Origin: Kudoa neothunni | Taxonomy: Eukaryota; Cnidaria | DNA length: 64,000 nt | Direction of reading: 5' to 3' | Assembly (NCBI GenBank): GCA_964304625.1 | Contig: OZ199838.1 | Span: forward strand, 16,120,001 to 16,184,000 | Part shown: one piece after another, positions 47,770 through 60,190 of the stretch | Position numbering within the stretch: the stretch's first letter is position 1 | Layout of the letters: each line of letters begins with the position of its first letter | Program-made: the position numbers and the translations under genes | The notes under the pieces: model-generated | Database searches by the model: none | Seen by the model: only the letters and a program-made list of their open reading frames with translations | What the model was told of the DNA's origin: nothing

Positions 47770-50700
47770 ATGAGACAGAGTTATGCTGGTTTATTATGCC
47801 TTGTTGTTCTCACTGGTAATCCCTTCAAATAAATATTATTCCGATTTTTTTTTAGTTTTTCAGTCTCAGTATAACTTCGTAAGTGATATTGATAATAATA
47901 TAATGAAATTGGAATATTCGGACGATGATAACAAATATCATATTTCGCTCTCTGGGTATAATATCGAAAATAGCCACAGAAAATGTGCTCTCCAATATTA
48001 TGATAACATCACTAATGAACTTAAGAAAGTTCCTTCTTGTAAAACCGATATATCTAATGCAGTTGAAGATGAAGCAGCTCATATGTGTGCTTATGAATGC
48101 AAAAAAGTTACATTGAAATTCAGCGCGGATGAATTTAAAAAAGTCAAATATTTCAAGTGGTGCCAAGGAAAAAATGATAAGGACGCTAAGAAATGCAATG
48201 TTAATAGAGCATTTTCAGTCAGAGGTATTTTAGAAAATTATATATAATTTAACGTTTTATTAGATATTTACTTAAAAAGTTATTTAAAAGCGACTAAAGG
48301 AATTGATGAATTCACTGTTACGGTTAAAAGCAAAAAAAATAATGCATTTACTTCAAAAATTGATGGAAAACAAGATCAGGTTCCTGCAACTGAAGGCTTT
48401 TATGATGAAAAAAATATAACATTGTACGCTAAATCACATGGTTTAAAATACGCCATAGAATTTACAAATAATTCACCAGAAATTCAGTTAAACCCCTTAA
48501 AGCCAGTAGAAGATTGGTTTATTTCAACTGGATCCGAGCATATAGTTGGTGATCAATATTATTACTCTATATCTCTTCAAAACCCATTACCTTCGAAAAT
48601 GTGTTATTTTGGAATAAAACATATGGATGACTCGCTGTTTTCCTCTTCCTGCTCAGATATGAACAAAGCTGGACCATGTCTCCAGCCTTGTCACAAAGCA
48701 ACATTAAAATATTGGAAAGAGTTAAAATTTGCACAAGTAATGGTTAAATCATATGACAACCCAACATCAAAAGAATTTATTCAAACTGTTACATGTAATT
48801 AACTTTTTATGTGTATATAATTTTTAACGTAAAATAAGTTAAGAATGATCAACCAAAAGTTACGACTACGAATAACCAATCAACTATTCCTTTAACTAAT
48901 TTAAATATGAATGAAGATGGCACCACTGGTCCAACCGGTTCGGCAATTAACGAAATTAAAATAATAAAGAAATTTCTTGGAATTAGCTCTACTTGGAAAG
49001 TCGTTACATGTACTGACGGATGTACTACAAATTCTGGCCCAATAACTATTACCTCATTGGACGACCTAACAGAATACGTTCTCAGAGTTAAAATATCTGG
49101 ATTAACAACAGTGGATTCTTCTGAAGTTAATTATTATCATAGATATTTTTATTTCAAAACAAAAGGTACTAATGAATGTTTACTGTTGCTTTTATATTCA
49201 CGAGTAGGAAAGGAATTTTCTGGATCAAAGAGTATTAGCTTCGCCCCTGCATCAGATACACATACAAAATTATTTGTTACTCCATCCAAACTTTTTACTG
49301 ATGGGACAAATGAAAATACTAATTGTCAATTATACTACTCAACGGGAGAAACTGATCCCTCTAAATTACCTGCTACATGTGAAATAGGCAATAAAAAGCA
49401 ATTCTGTTTGGATAAATGCACTAGCACTTTCACAGTAGTGAACCTTGACCCAATGACCAACTATAAATTTACTGTTTGCTCTGAAGGATACACATGCTTC
49501 GAATACACCACTCAGAAAGAAAGTAATATTTACAATTTTGTAAGATAATAAGTATTTTTATAGCAACCGGTGTTACGCCCACTATTACACCTAGTTATGT
49601 TAGCTCATCCAAAACATCAAAAATCACTATAGGTACTCAACCTGGAATTAGTGATAGCGCTTGGAGATATTTACTGATAGAAAAAACATCAAAAATAACA
49701 GTTAATGATTGTTTAAATTCCGCGTGCAAACCTACAGTATCATCTAACGTTCTAAATTTTGATTGGGCTGAACTTAATTCTGATCTTACGTACAGCATAG
49801 TTCTGTTTAACAAAGATTACACTAATCCGAAGATAGCTGATATAGAAAGTATTTCTCGATTATTACAAAGTTTGAAACTTTATAGATAATCAGGTGGAAA
49901 GCACCGGTCCATTGATTCTACAATACGACGCATCCGCTAAAAAATATAAGTTAAAATTTAAAGAGAACCCGATAATTGTAAGCGAAAAGGAGTGCACTGT
50001 CAAAAAGTCGAAATCAATGACAAATGATTATGAGATTACTAGTTATGAAGACACAAGAATTACAAAAAATTGCAACGACCTTACAGGAGAAATAGATATT
50101 AGTATTGATACTTCAAATAAGCTTTATTACATTTCTGTCTCTTATGAATATACTGAAGGAGCGGGCGAAAAAACATTAATATCAGGTATCCCGAAACCAT
50201 TAGTTTCAAAATCAATTTTGTTTAAAGACGTTAAAAGCCCTCCAGTAATAATTAAAAAAAGCAAAATTGAAAAAGTGACAATAGAGAGAAATTTAGAAGA
50301 AATGGGTGATGGGGAAGAAGAAAAAAAACAACAAGAAAATGAACGAGAAAAAAAAGCAGAATTCAGAACATCGAGACATGACAATGCACCAACACTACAA
50401 AAATCTAAGAAGGAAACGGTCCCGGAACCGTCTCCACCAATTAATTATCCTAAAGGAAAAGTCTTTTCAATTTTTTTAGGTAAAATATAATTAATGTATT
50501 TTATAATTATGATTTAAGATTATTACGAAGAGATAACATATACAGCATCATATGATGGTGGAAAAATAAAATTAGGATTGAATAAATGTTCATTAAACTG
50601 TGGCGTGTATAAAGATAATGTCGTAGTTACACCCACAACAGGAACAAAATCACCTTCAAGCGGTACCTGCAACATCGAAAGCTACTCAATACCATTTACA

Positions 50701-53700
50701 GAGTTGGTCGAAGACTATTATATAAGATGTCCTAAGCATTTTGATTTTCATTACTATTACGATAATAGTTTTGTAAAAAGCCACGCTCCAATATTTAACC
50801 GTTTTTATTATCAATTGGGTGTGGACGAAACCAAAAAACAGTTAGAAGTAAAATTAATTAACAAAGAACCATCTGAAATATGCACGTTTGAATGGATTGA
50901 CACGACGGCCTCATCATCTCTCCAATATTTTTCGAGTGAATGCAAAAACAAAGAAACTTGTTATTATGGCTTGTGCAGTAATATACGTTTCGGCAATGTT
51001 GCAGCTGAAGTGAAGGCAATCAAAATACGTGCGCTCAAGCTAGAAATGCCTCCTGTTATTGGCTACCAAAACAACATTTATTTATGTAGTAATTTTTTGT
51101 TTAGTTAAATTATTTTAAATTTAGTAAAACATGGAAGCGATATACCAGCCACGACGTCAGATAATAAGATAAAAATTGATATTATCAAATATAATGAGGA
51201 GGGCGACCAACAAGTTATTAGTTCTAGTTCCGTGAAATGTGAAATAAAGAAATGGAACACGTATGCACCTTTGGTTAGCGAAATGGATAGGATAAATGTC
51301 TCCGATCAAACGTGTAATTTCCAAGAATTAAAAATATCACCAGTCGTAACTACCTTGCCCAGTGATATTATGGTAACCTTAACAAATATTCCAAATTATA
51401 CACCGAGGAAATATTATTACCACAAAATTGGTAATATTTTTCTGTACTATAATAATTAATTATTTTTCTAGCTCAACAAAATGATATGAGTATAGCTTCT
51501 ACCGAATCTGTTAGAGTTAAAGCAGACGGATTCACACTCACACCACATTCGCAAGAAACAACGAGCATATGTAATATCTACATTAAAGTAAATAAGGCAA
51601 CAGAGTATTATCCTGCTACATGTTCAGAAAACAAATTATGCGTTGATAAATGCAGCACTCAATTTACCATCGAAGGACTCTATTCCGGCACCAGCTACGA
51701 TATAATGATTATACCTAATGGAGGTTATAATGTTAAAACCATCGTAAATAAGCAGACACGTACTTATATTAAATTTTTAAAATGATTAAATATACTTTAG
51801 TTGGCAGTACTGTAAAATTCGAGATTTCCAGTGATTCTACTAAAAACAATCTTAAGGTGGTATCGAAAGGAAATATTGATAGTGATAGTACCACAGATTG
51901 TTACTATCAATTTTATAAGCATGAATCAAATGCTAGTAATCAATACTTTTTAATTAATGATTAAGAATGTTTAGCTTCGCCAACAACAATATCAAAGTCA
52001 TGTATTGGATGTATATCGGGAGACGAACTTAAGAAATGTAATGATATGCAGTTTGATTCCACAGTGTATAATCATAACAATAATTACCGCTTATTGATAT
52101 ATGCAAAAGAAAAAACAGCACCATTTAAACTTGACATACCAGGTTATTTGACGTAGATATACGTTTTGTATATTTATGTAGCATTTTCAAGGATGGGAAT
52201 GTTTAAACAAAAATTTATGGCAGCTACTGGCGATGACATGGAAAAATTATCTGTAACATTATCGGGGTTTACAAATAATTTTAAATGTTCCATAAAAATT
52301 TCAAATTTCGAGCCTGTTCCCACATTTGCCAAGCCGACATGTTCATCTAATATTGTCGAAAACGACTGTATTATAGATTGCAGCCGGAGTGATTTCGAAA
52401 TTGGACATATTAACTCAAAAGTTGATCGTTACATTTTGATTTGTTATGGTTCGGATGAAACGAAAGCACAAAGTTGTAGATCAGTTTCTGTTTATGCCAT
52501 AAAAATGGGTATATTCATTATTAACGTGCATTATTATTTATGATCATTTTACTAATTAATCAATTTTTTAAGATTACTCGCAAAAAAATACGTACAAATT
52601 GACATATGATGATGGGAAAATAAAATTTTCATACAAAACAACATCTAAAACAGATTGGAGTGTTACAGTAGATGGAAACAACGATACGTTTAGTAACACA
52701 GAAAAAGAAAAGTTGAATCATTCAAATTATTTGGACGCTCCAAAAGAAAAATCGGGAGTTTTTTCGATTGATAGATTTATGAGTTTTTATAAAATTAATT
52801 CCACAATTTTATGGCCTGGATTGATTTATTACACAAACAACACGTTTTTGAATACAACGACTCCAATAAAGTCCCAAATTAATTATTCTATTTCAGCAGT
52901 TGATAGGGACAACGAAAAAATTAAAATAACATTCTCTCCCGGACCTTACAATAATGAAATGTGTCATATCAAAGTTTTTGAAGTTGACGCCAATGAACAA
53001 GAAAACAAAGAAAAGATATTGAATGAATGTGGAGATAGGTTGGGCGGATGCTATCAACTTTGTCAAGATGGAGTGATTAATTTAACACAGCAATATAATA
53101 AAATCGGAGTAATCGTTAAAAGACGATTTGATAACCAAGAGTTCAAAGAATACTTTAAAAGTAATTATGAATTATTTTAAAAATTTTATTTTATTTAGAG
53201 GGAGACACTGGATTTTCATTGGATGGAATTTCTAACACGGGTGTAACGCTCAAGGGGCTGGGAGTTTATAAGATTATTCACGAAGAAAATTCAAGCCCTG
53301 TTTGTACCATTTACGTTACAATGGAAAATAAAATTTTACCTCAACAGCTAGCTCGATGCGACAAAAGTCAATGCAACACTGATTGTGATCCGTCGTACAC
53401 CATTACTGATTTAAATCCCGGAACAAGTTATATAATTTCAGTTAAAATTACAAATTTGGGATTTACTGGGGATTATATAAGGAAAATGAAATTTAGAACA
53501 TGTAAATACAGAAAATGTTATAATTTTTTAAATTTATTTTAGCGGATGGAACAGCGTTACCTGCATCTGAAAAAGAAATTAAAATGAAGTCAGGCGTGGC
53601 TTTATTAACACCATTCAGTGATGATCCTTCCTTGCCAATTTGTAGAATATATATAAAGAAAGAAGGTCTACCACATCCAAAATATATGGCCACGTGTGAT

Positions 53701-54727
53701 GAAATAGGAATTTGCGAACATAGATGTAGCAGTGAATTCAAGATAAATAACCTTGAGTTAGGAAAAACCTATAAAGTAATTGTTGAACCTACCGACGGTA
53801 ATCAGGAATCAATTTATAAAATCAAAAGAGGTATTTTTAAAAAATGATTTATTTAACTAAATTTTTTGTAGAAAATGTTGAAACAACCATTACATATAGT
53901 TTTAACCATGGGAGCGACTTAAAGATTACTGTTAATTTTAATGAAAACAGAGATAGTTCTGTGTGTCCCTTTATGCTTCACGAGAAAACTGAAGCGGATG
54001 GGAAGAGACCAACAATTGTTTGGTGTAATGATGATGAAGATTGTTCGGCTAACAAGTGTGTTATCGATATCAATGGGTTATCAAAGGAGAATAATTACAT
54101 CTTGAATGTGAAAGTGAAAGACATTTCATTATATAAAAAACATGATATTCCATGTAATTAGTTTTATTATTTTTATGTTATAAAATAATAATATTTTAAT
54201 GATACCAATAAAAGATGCAAGAATTATAAAAGCATTAAGGTGATAAAATTCTGTGTATTTTTTAATAAATGTTTTCTAGTAAATTCATATATTATATAAA
54301 TTTTGTCAGAATTCATATTAGAAGAGGAAAATTTAAGGAGTGAATATTCGAATATTGATATAAACGATATAGTTCAGAAAGTGATAAAAAAGATTGAGGA
54401 AGGGTACATAATTTTATTTTATTATATTTTCTAATATTTGATTAGTAATTAGTATTTTTGTGATAACTTTGGCGTTATAAAATAATTAGAGAGTAAAGAT
54501 CTGCATGAGCATACCATAGCAGAAAGTCGAAACTCGTAAATTCTTTTTTATCTACAAATCTTAACTCGTTCATAGATCACTGAATAGCTACATGTAAATA
54601 TTTATACGACGATTTAATAATATTTTTTAGTTTATATGCTATGATACCGATTGGGACAGTATTATTAGTTGTGATAGGTATCGGTATACGAAAGAAATTA
54701 TCCATAGATACAACGTATGATTTGTAA
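47770..54727 (+). CDS. Gene 1 copy B: giant FN3-like repeat type I membrane protein
   Basis: Exon 1 (47770-47815, MRQSYAGLLCLVVLT) is a signal peptide; a 40-nt intron leads to exon 2 at 47856. About twenty exons follow, each joint tested keeping frame over 37-45-nt introns (e.g. 48225-48263; gt…ag at 52155-52190). I count roughly 17-18 repeat units of 80-120 residues. Typical unit near 51.6 kb: CNIYIKVNKATEYYPATC … CVDKCSTQFTIEGLYSGTSYDI, with four Cys and an FN3-like GTSY turn. A charged linker rich in Glu/Lys (EEKKQQENEREKKAEF, 50.33 kb) divides the ectodomain. It ends with a helical acidic segment, a membrane helix (IPIGTVLLVVIGIGI) and tail RKKLSIDTTYDL, identical in both copies. Estimated length is close to 2000 residues. 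No break was found, so this is the better candidate for a working copy. Family not recognised. Confidence 0.78.
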
Positions 54728-55081
54728 CAGATATATTCAAGATTATTTCATTATTTTCAGATTAATTTTATATATATATTATTCATCGAATATTTTTTAT
54801 ACAGTAGGTAACCGATTTTCCGTAACTTTTCAACTCTAGGAGGATTTAGTGGTGTCTTTTTTTACATTTATAATGGCTGAAAAAGTTAAAAATAAGGAAA
54901 TAATAAAACTAAACAATAAATTTATTGATTTTTTTTAAATTATACTAAACAGGAGTGCATAAATTCGACTTTTAGGAAATCTAAGCTCCGTTTTATTTCT
55001 ACTCTAGATATCATCCTGATAAGGAAGAAAGATAAAGTTTTATCTCTAATACTGGCTTGGCTTCTTCAAAGAGAAATAATT

Positions 55082-58000
55082 TTAACCCTCCCGGCACGGA
55101 GTAAAAATCATCACATGCGGTCCGAAGTGGGGTCACTCAGGAACCCCAGGAGAAATTGGTCTATATAATTTGTTTATTTTCAAAAACCTTAATTTAATAA
55201 ATCAATAGGTATTTTTAAAGTAAAAAAACTGTAAATTAAAATTAAATCAATTCTCTCGATGCATAAAAATGATGCCTTTTTCACGCTATCGCATAACAAG
55301 AAGAAACGGGGTATTTTCCCATTCAAATTGATCGGATTTTAATTAGTCGGTCGTATATATAAAAATGATCAAACGAAAAGGTGAAAATACACGAGAAAAT
55401 TAAACTAAACAGTGTAAACGTTATCAGTGAATCACTTCCCGCTGGTGCGTATAGCTCGTTTATTATTGGTATAATCCGATTTATGTATCACAAAATATTT
55501 GAGTCTTATTTTCACAAAGTATCTGCATTTAATTGAAATTTATCTGGTGTATATAATCAAATATTTATTTTTTATCCTATATCACGTCTCATTTACGTGT
55601 TACTTATACAATTTCACATTTTTTTAATAATACAAAAATTATTTATTCAAATTTTTAGGTGTAAAACAAAAAATATTTTGTTTTAAGTGAATTCTTCTAA
55701 TTAATGGATAAAAATATTCAAACTAAGAAATACAACTTCTTAATTTGCATAGATTTCATTGAAAAATTAACCCGCATTGAATCGACAGCAGTAGTATACT
55801 TAATTTTGTTCTTAAATTGTTAGTTGGTGTTAAAAACTTCAAAAAACTTATAAAAACAAATTTTTAAGTAATGCACAATTAGATGATAAAATTAATGATT
55901 ACAGTTGGAACAAAACGCAGTATTTCTTTGATTTCTGTGCCGTGCACACACAAACATTCGACAATGGAAACAAACCATGTTGGTTTTTTTGTCTACGTTC
56001 CTAGGACACAAAGCACATCGTTTCCTACTTGGCTGTGGTAAACAATTCACTTTGGATGGCGAACAATCATTATTTTCATCAACAAATAAGTCGAAGCCAT
56101 ATTTTATATAATATGGCGAATTTTTACAATGACTCTGGCGCTGAAGAACATTCCTCTTTGCTAACTGAATGGAAAGTTCACGCAAAAAGTATTGTCGCTT
56201 ACTTCTACTGTTCCTTTTCCAATCGGGATATTTTTACTCCATAGTATGTGTGAATTTAAACATGCTATATCCAAAATATCCATAAACACCCTCAAGGGCC
56301 ACATACGCGTAGATCTAGCACAACCATATAATACAATCATTTTATCCGCCATGTCGACACCTCCTTTCGTCTTATTGTAGTGAATTATCACATTTGGTCG
56401 TTTTCTATCTTCATTTTCAATAGAAACGTCGTTATGCTCCGTCGACAAAAGGTTTATCACGTAATTTTTGTTTGGAACATAGGAAATCACCGTAAGGTCT
56501 CCATTAAACCCAAAAATTGAAGAAAACACTTCGCGGTTGGGGGATTTAGCGAATTCTTTAGGAATTTCACGTTTGTTGAAACGGATAGCTCCAGTCAATG
56601 TAATTTTTTTGAGAAGAAATACTTGGCAAATGGCACAGAAGTAAAAAAATTATCTACTGTAACTCCTCGACACGTACCGTAAAATGGCGCAATTAGATCT
56701 TTCACCACTCGGGCTCCTTGATTTATCTCTCTCACTCCATCAACTTTTCCAATATCTGGTTGGATGTTTAAGAGATATGAAGTTTCCGAGTCTGCAGCTG
56801 TCCACAATTTGACGCCATAACGGCCCGGTTTACTTTTCATATAAACTCGTAAAGGGCATCTACCACGAAATTTCACCAACCTCTCGTCAACGGTAATATA
56901 GGATCCCGGCCAAAAGTTTCTGAAACAGTTTTCATTAAAAGCATGAAAGATCTTTCGAAAAGCTTCGAATTTGTCGTTTGTTTCTCTTTTACGGTAGTTT
57001 CTAGTAGACTTATCATCAAACTTCACCCCTTGATATATGTGGGTAAATCGGTCCCTGGATATCGCTGCCGCAAAATACAACTGCTTGAATAATGGATTGG
57101 TATCCCACACATTTCGAAGAGCAAGAGATTGGCCATTGGAGCGGTCGGAGGCAATTAAAACACCCATAAAGGCTTTTAACTCGTCAATGGTCATTTCATC
57201 ATTTTGTATATGTTTATATTGTTCGCAATATTTATTGGTACATGAGACGATTTCTTCAAGAATATCCTCCGTAATGAATAATTCAAAGGTCTCTAAAATG
57301 GTGTTAAAATTTCCTGGCTCTCTTACAAATTCAGAAGATGGAGGAAGAATCTTTTTATGGTAACGATCCTTTGTTTTTGTCCGAGGTTCTACACTCCATT
57401 TAAAGCCAGATTGAGAAACTAACTCAAAATCGTGATTTTCTGTTTCAAGAGAATAGTCAAAGCCCTCAGAAAAGTCTTCTTCGACATCTCTGTTAATTTC
57501 CTCAAGAAAATCCCCAGTGGATGTATCATCTGACTCAGAAATTTCATATTCTGAAGTATCATAACGATGAGTGGAAGATGAATTATGAATATATTTCTCA
57601 GCTTAGTTGCTCATAATTACAATATAAGTGCTTTATCAAATTAAATAAAAAATTAAAATTTTTAACAACCAATTACCTTATCAGAATTAGAATAAAACTC
57701 GATCGAAATGAATTAACATGAGGGAGATTGGTAAACAGATGTCGGATTAACTTACGTAATTCCCCCAAAATATCACAAAGTAACTTTAAATTTGATTTTA
57801 ACTCATGATATAAATACAAAAAGATATTTCCTATTAATACGAAAAGTTAATGTAGTTATGAAATAAAACAGGAGATGAGATAGTCATTATTTCTTAAAAA
57901 ATATGTATGACGTCATTTTAAAAGCGAAAACTATTTATTATATTATAATAAAACAAAATTATATATAAAAATATTTAAATAGAAGCCTTATATCTTTATA

Positions 58001-58108
58001 GAGGAATTCAGGAAATTTTACAATCGAAAATTAAACGTGTTTGAAATTATAAACAAAATGGTTATTATGGGGTCTCTAAGTTACCCCGCTTCGGGCAAGC
58101 AGTGTTAA
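55082..58108 (-). mobile_element. piggyBac element with nearly complete transposase
   Basis: Bounded by TTAA on both sides (55082-55085 and 58105-58108). The left end reads TTAACCCTCCCGGCACGG and is followed by GTCCGAAGTGGGGTCACTCA; the right end, read inward on the other strand, gives TTAACACTGCTTGCCCGAAG followed by CGGGGTAACTTAGAGACC, an imperfect inverted repeat. The transposase occupies the minus strand at 55892-57614. Ends and coding differ from the family at 40.9 and 63.7 kb. Confidence 0.82.
55892..57614 (-). pseudogene. piggyBac transposase, broken in about three places
   Basis: DDE_Tnp_1_7 transposase. From the start at 57614 (MSN, then a stop codon at codon 4) it continues with an acidic N-terminus, EMTIDELKAFMGVLIASDRS, the first catalytic Asp in YITVDERLVKFRGRC, the second in GVTVDNFFTSVPFAKYF, the third in the GGVDMADKM block, and a C-terminal cysteine-rich domain (CALCPRNVDKKTNMVCFHC … CSNC). 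All three catalytic Asp are present. Besides the early stop, the frame slips at an A7 run near 56600 and again near 56185. Breaks are few, so the insertion looks young compared with the hAT and Merlin copies. Confidence 0.85.
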
Positions 58109-58605
58109 ACAATGTTCAAATCGCGACATCAATACTATAGTATATGACCGTGTGAATTATTTGAGATAAAAAAATTGAACTATCTGATCATGATATCGTA
58201 CATGAAAGAAACCAATTGACAAAAGAATTAAACCTAAACGTAATAATGAGCCATGATTGATTTCTTGGTTTTAAATCACGATTTAATTTAAATATATCAT
58301 TTCCCATGATGATGATGCTTATGTTGACTAAAGTTTTATAGAAATATGGTAACCTAAATTGAATGACTAAATCAAAGGTAACAACGATGACTGTATCCAT
58401 AATCTTGACGAAACTGCATTATCTTAGTAGAAACAAGGAGGTTCATTATTTTTAATGCTATGTTTCGTCGAGAGAAAAAAATCTAAAAAATAGTCACTGT
58501 TTCGCGACGATCATTTACGCCTGGAGGTTGCATTGAATCTCTTGTGATAGGAAATCACAAAAACCACGTTGTTTTAAAAATGCTAAATAAAACAGGAAAG
58601 AATGG
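58109..58605. other. Unrecognised flank of the piggyBac element
   Basis: No gene or repeat is recognised. Confidence 0.35.
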
Positions 58606-59177
58606 ATGATTAGGGAAACATTTAAAGAATATCCTTCTAATTTTGACAATGTATTCAAAACGAAATACAAGAGAGTTTACTACTTCTTAATAATGCCATT
58701 TGCCGCGTCGAAATTCATTCGTCCAATATCTCTCTTATATTCCTTACAAAAAATTCAACTAGCGTTTTGCAACTATTACATCATGGAATCATTTTTTCAT
58801 TCCTATTAAATTACAAAAATAATTTAATAAAAAACCATATTGCTGCAGTTAGCAGTGATATAAATACATCCTCCCAAGGTATGCTTCAAACATTGTTCCT
58901 AATTATAAATAATGGGACGGTATTTCAAAGGATATTGTATTTAATCGTTTCAGAAAATATTAATTTAAGCAATAAAGAATTCTCAGCTGGAAATTCCGAG
59001 ATTATTCAAAAGGAAGTCATTATGTCTACATCAAAACACTTTGACGAGCTTGCTCCTTTGATTGTTGAATCTGCGGATTCTGAAAATAAAGATTTAGGAG
59101 TGGCAGAATTTATATCAGAAAAAGATGCATCTAAATATTTAAACAAGAAGAATAAATGTACGACAGAGAGGAACTGA
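58606..59177 (+). CDS. Uncertain coding segment unique to copy B
   Basis: Two overlapping open frames cover this segment: 58606-58809 (ETFKEYPSNFDNVFKTKYKR, then LIMPFAASKFIRPISLLYS) and 58767-59177 (ending HFDELAPLIVESADSENKD … SEKDASKYLNKKNKC). The second has a balanced, hydrophilic C-half, longer than expected by chance in such AT-rich DNA. I see no family, signal peptide or splice link. It could be part of an old mobile element or the end of a displaced gene. Confidence 0.3.
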
Positions 59178-59206
59178 TTATCTAGACGAAATTAATTTCA
59201 TTAAAA

Positions 59207-60190
59207 TAAAATAATTAATTTATTGATGAGGGTAAATATTTGGTAATAGTACAAAAGTTGTAAAATTCTAATATAATACACTTCTTAAGTATTAAAATAT
59301 ATCTAAGATAGTACATAATTTATAAAGAATCGAAATATTTTAATACGAACAATTATGATTTCCAATGTTTGCCTTATGGATATGCTTATTTCTCCACAAT
59401 TATTATTTCGCAGTATAAACTAAAGAACTAATAAACAGCAACGTATAATGCCAAACTATAATAAAATTTAATGTTTGAATATATATAGAATATTTCTCTC
59501 TTTGGAAAATAGGAATAATCGATTAAATTCTTATGTATGTGTATCAAAAATATTAAATTATTTTGTGTGAATTCCGCCTTTCAAAAATTTTACTTATGCT
59601 TGGGTATTATTTCAATATTTATCTATTTTTATTGATCTTTATAAATTTTACTTGAATGATATATGAGGCCAACGTAAAATTTGAAGATCATTTTTGGGGA
59701 AATTTAAAAAATCATTTATTCTCACAATCTAGAGCCTAAATGTTGCAGTGGACGGCGAAAATATATTTATCATCGTAATGGACTTAAGTTGGACACATTA
59801 ATCTGGTTATGGTTCATTTTCCGTCGATAAGATGCAGAATTAAAATTTATTGTACTTATCAATTAAATGTCACTTGTTTAACAAACATTATCATCAGCGA
59901 TAAACCTCTACAACAGACAATGCACAAAAGTTAATGGAAAATTGGTTCGTTCGTGTTTTGCGCCAAGAGTGGAACATGACTTTTTATCCGTGTATATACG
60001 AAGGTGCATTACGTGATTTGTACTGTAGAATCAAATATCCTCAAAAATCATTATATATAAAATGATGGTAGGACACAAAAAGTCTAAATATGAAGTCAAA
60101 CAATAATTCAAATAACCGATAAACATAATGCTAACTAATTTTAGAATTAAAAATAATAACTAATCTAAAAGGTTGGAGTCATAGTATTAA
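59207..60190. other. Convergent intergenic region, copy B
   Basis: Closely matches 35890-36873 of copy A, and is non-coding on both strands. It includes the 3' flank of gene 2. The high identity of non-coding DNA here shows the duplication, or its last conversion, is fairly recent. Confidence 0.55.

Larger units (their letters stand above)
54800..59207. other. 4.4-kb segment present only in copy B
   Basis: Similarity to copy A stops near 54800 (A: 35022) and resumes near 59207 (A: 35890). The segment contains a piggyBac element (55082-58108) and about 1.1 kb of unrecognised sequence to its right. Since copy A has a different 870-base sequence in the same place, this is a replacement rather than a simple insertion. 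Confidence 0.7.
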
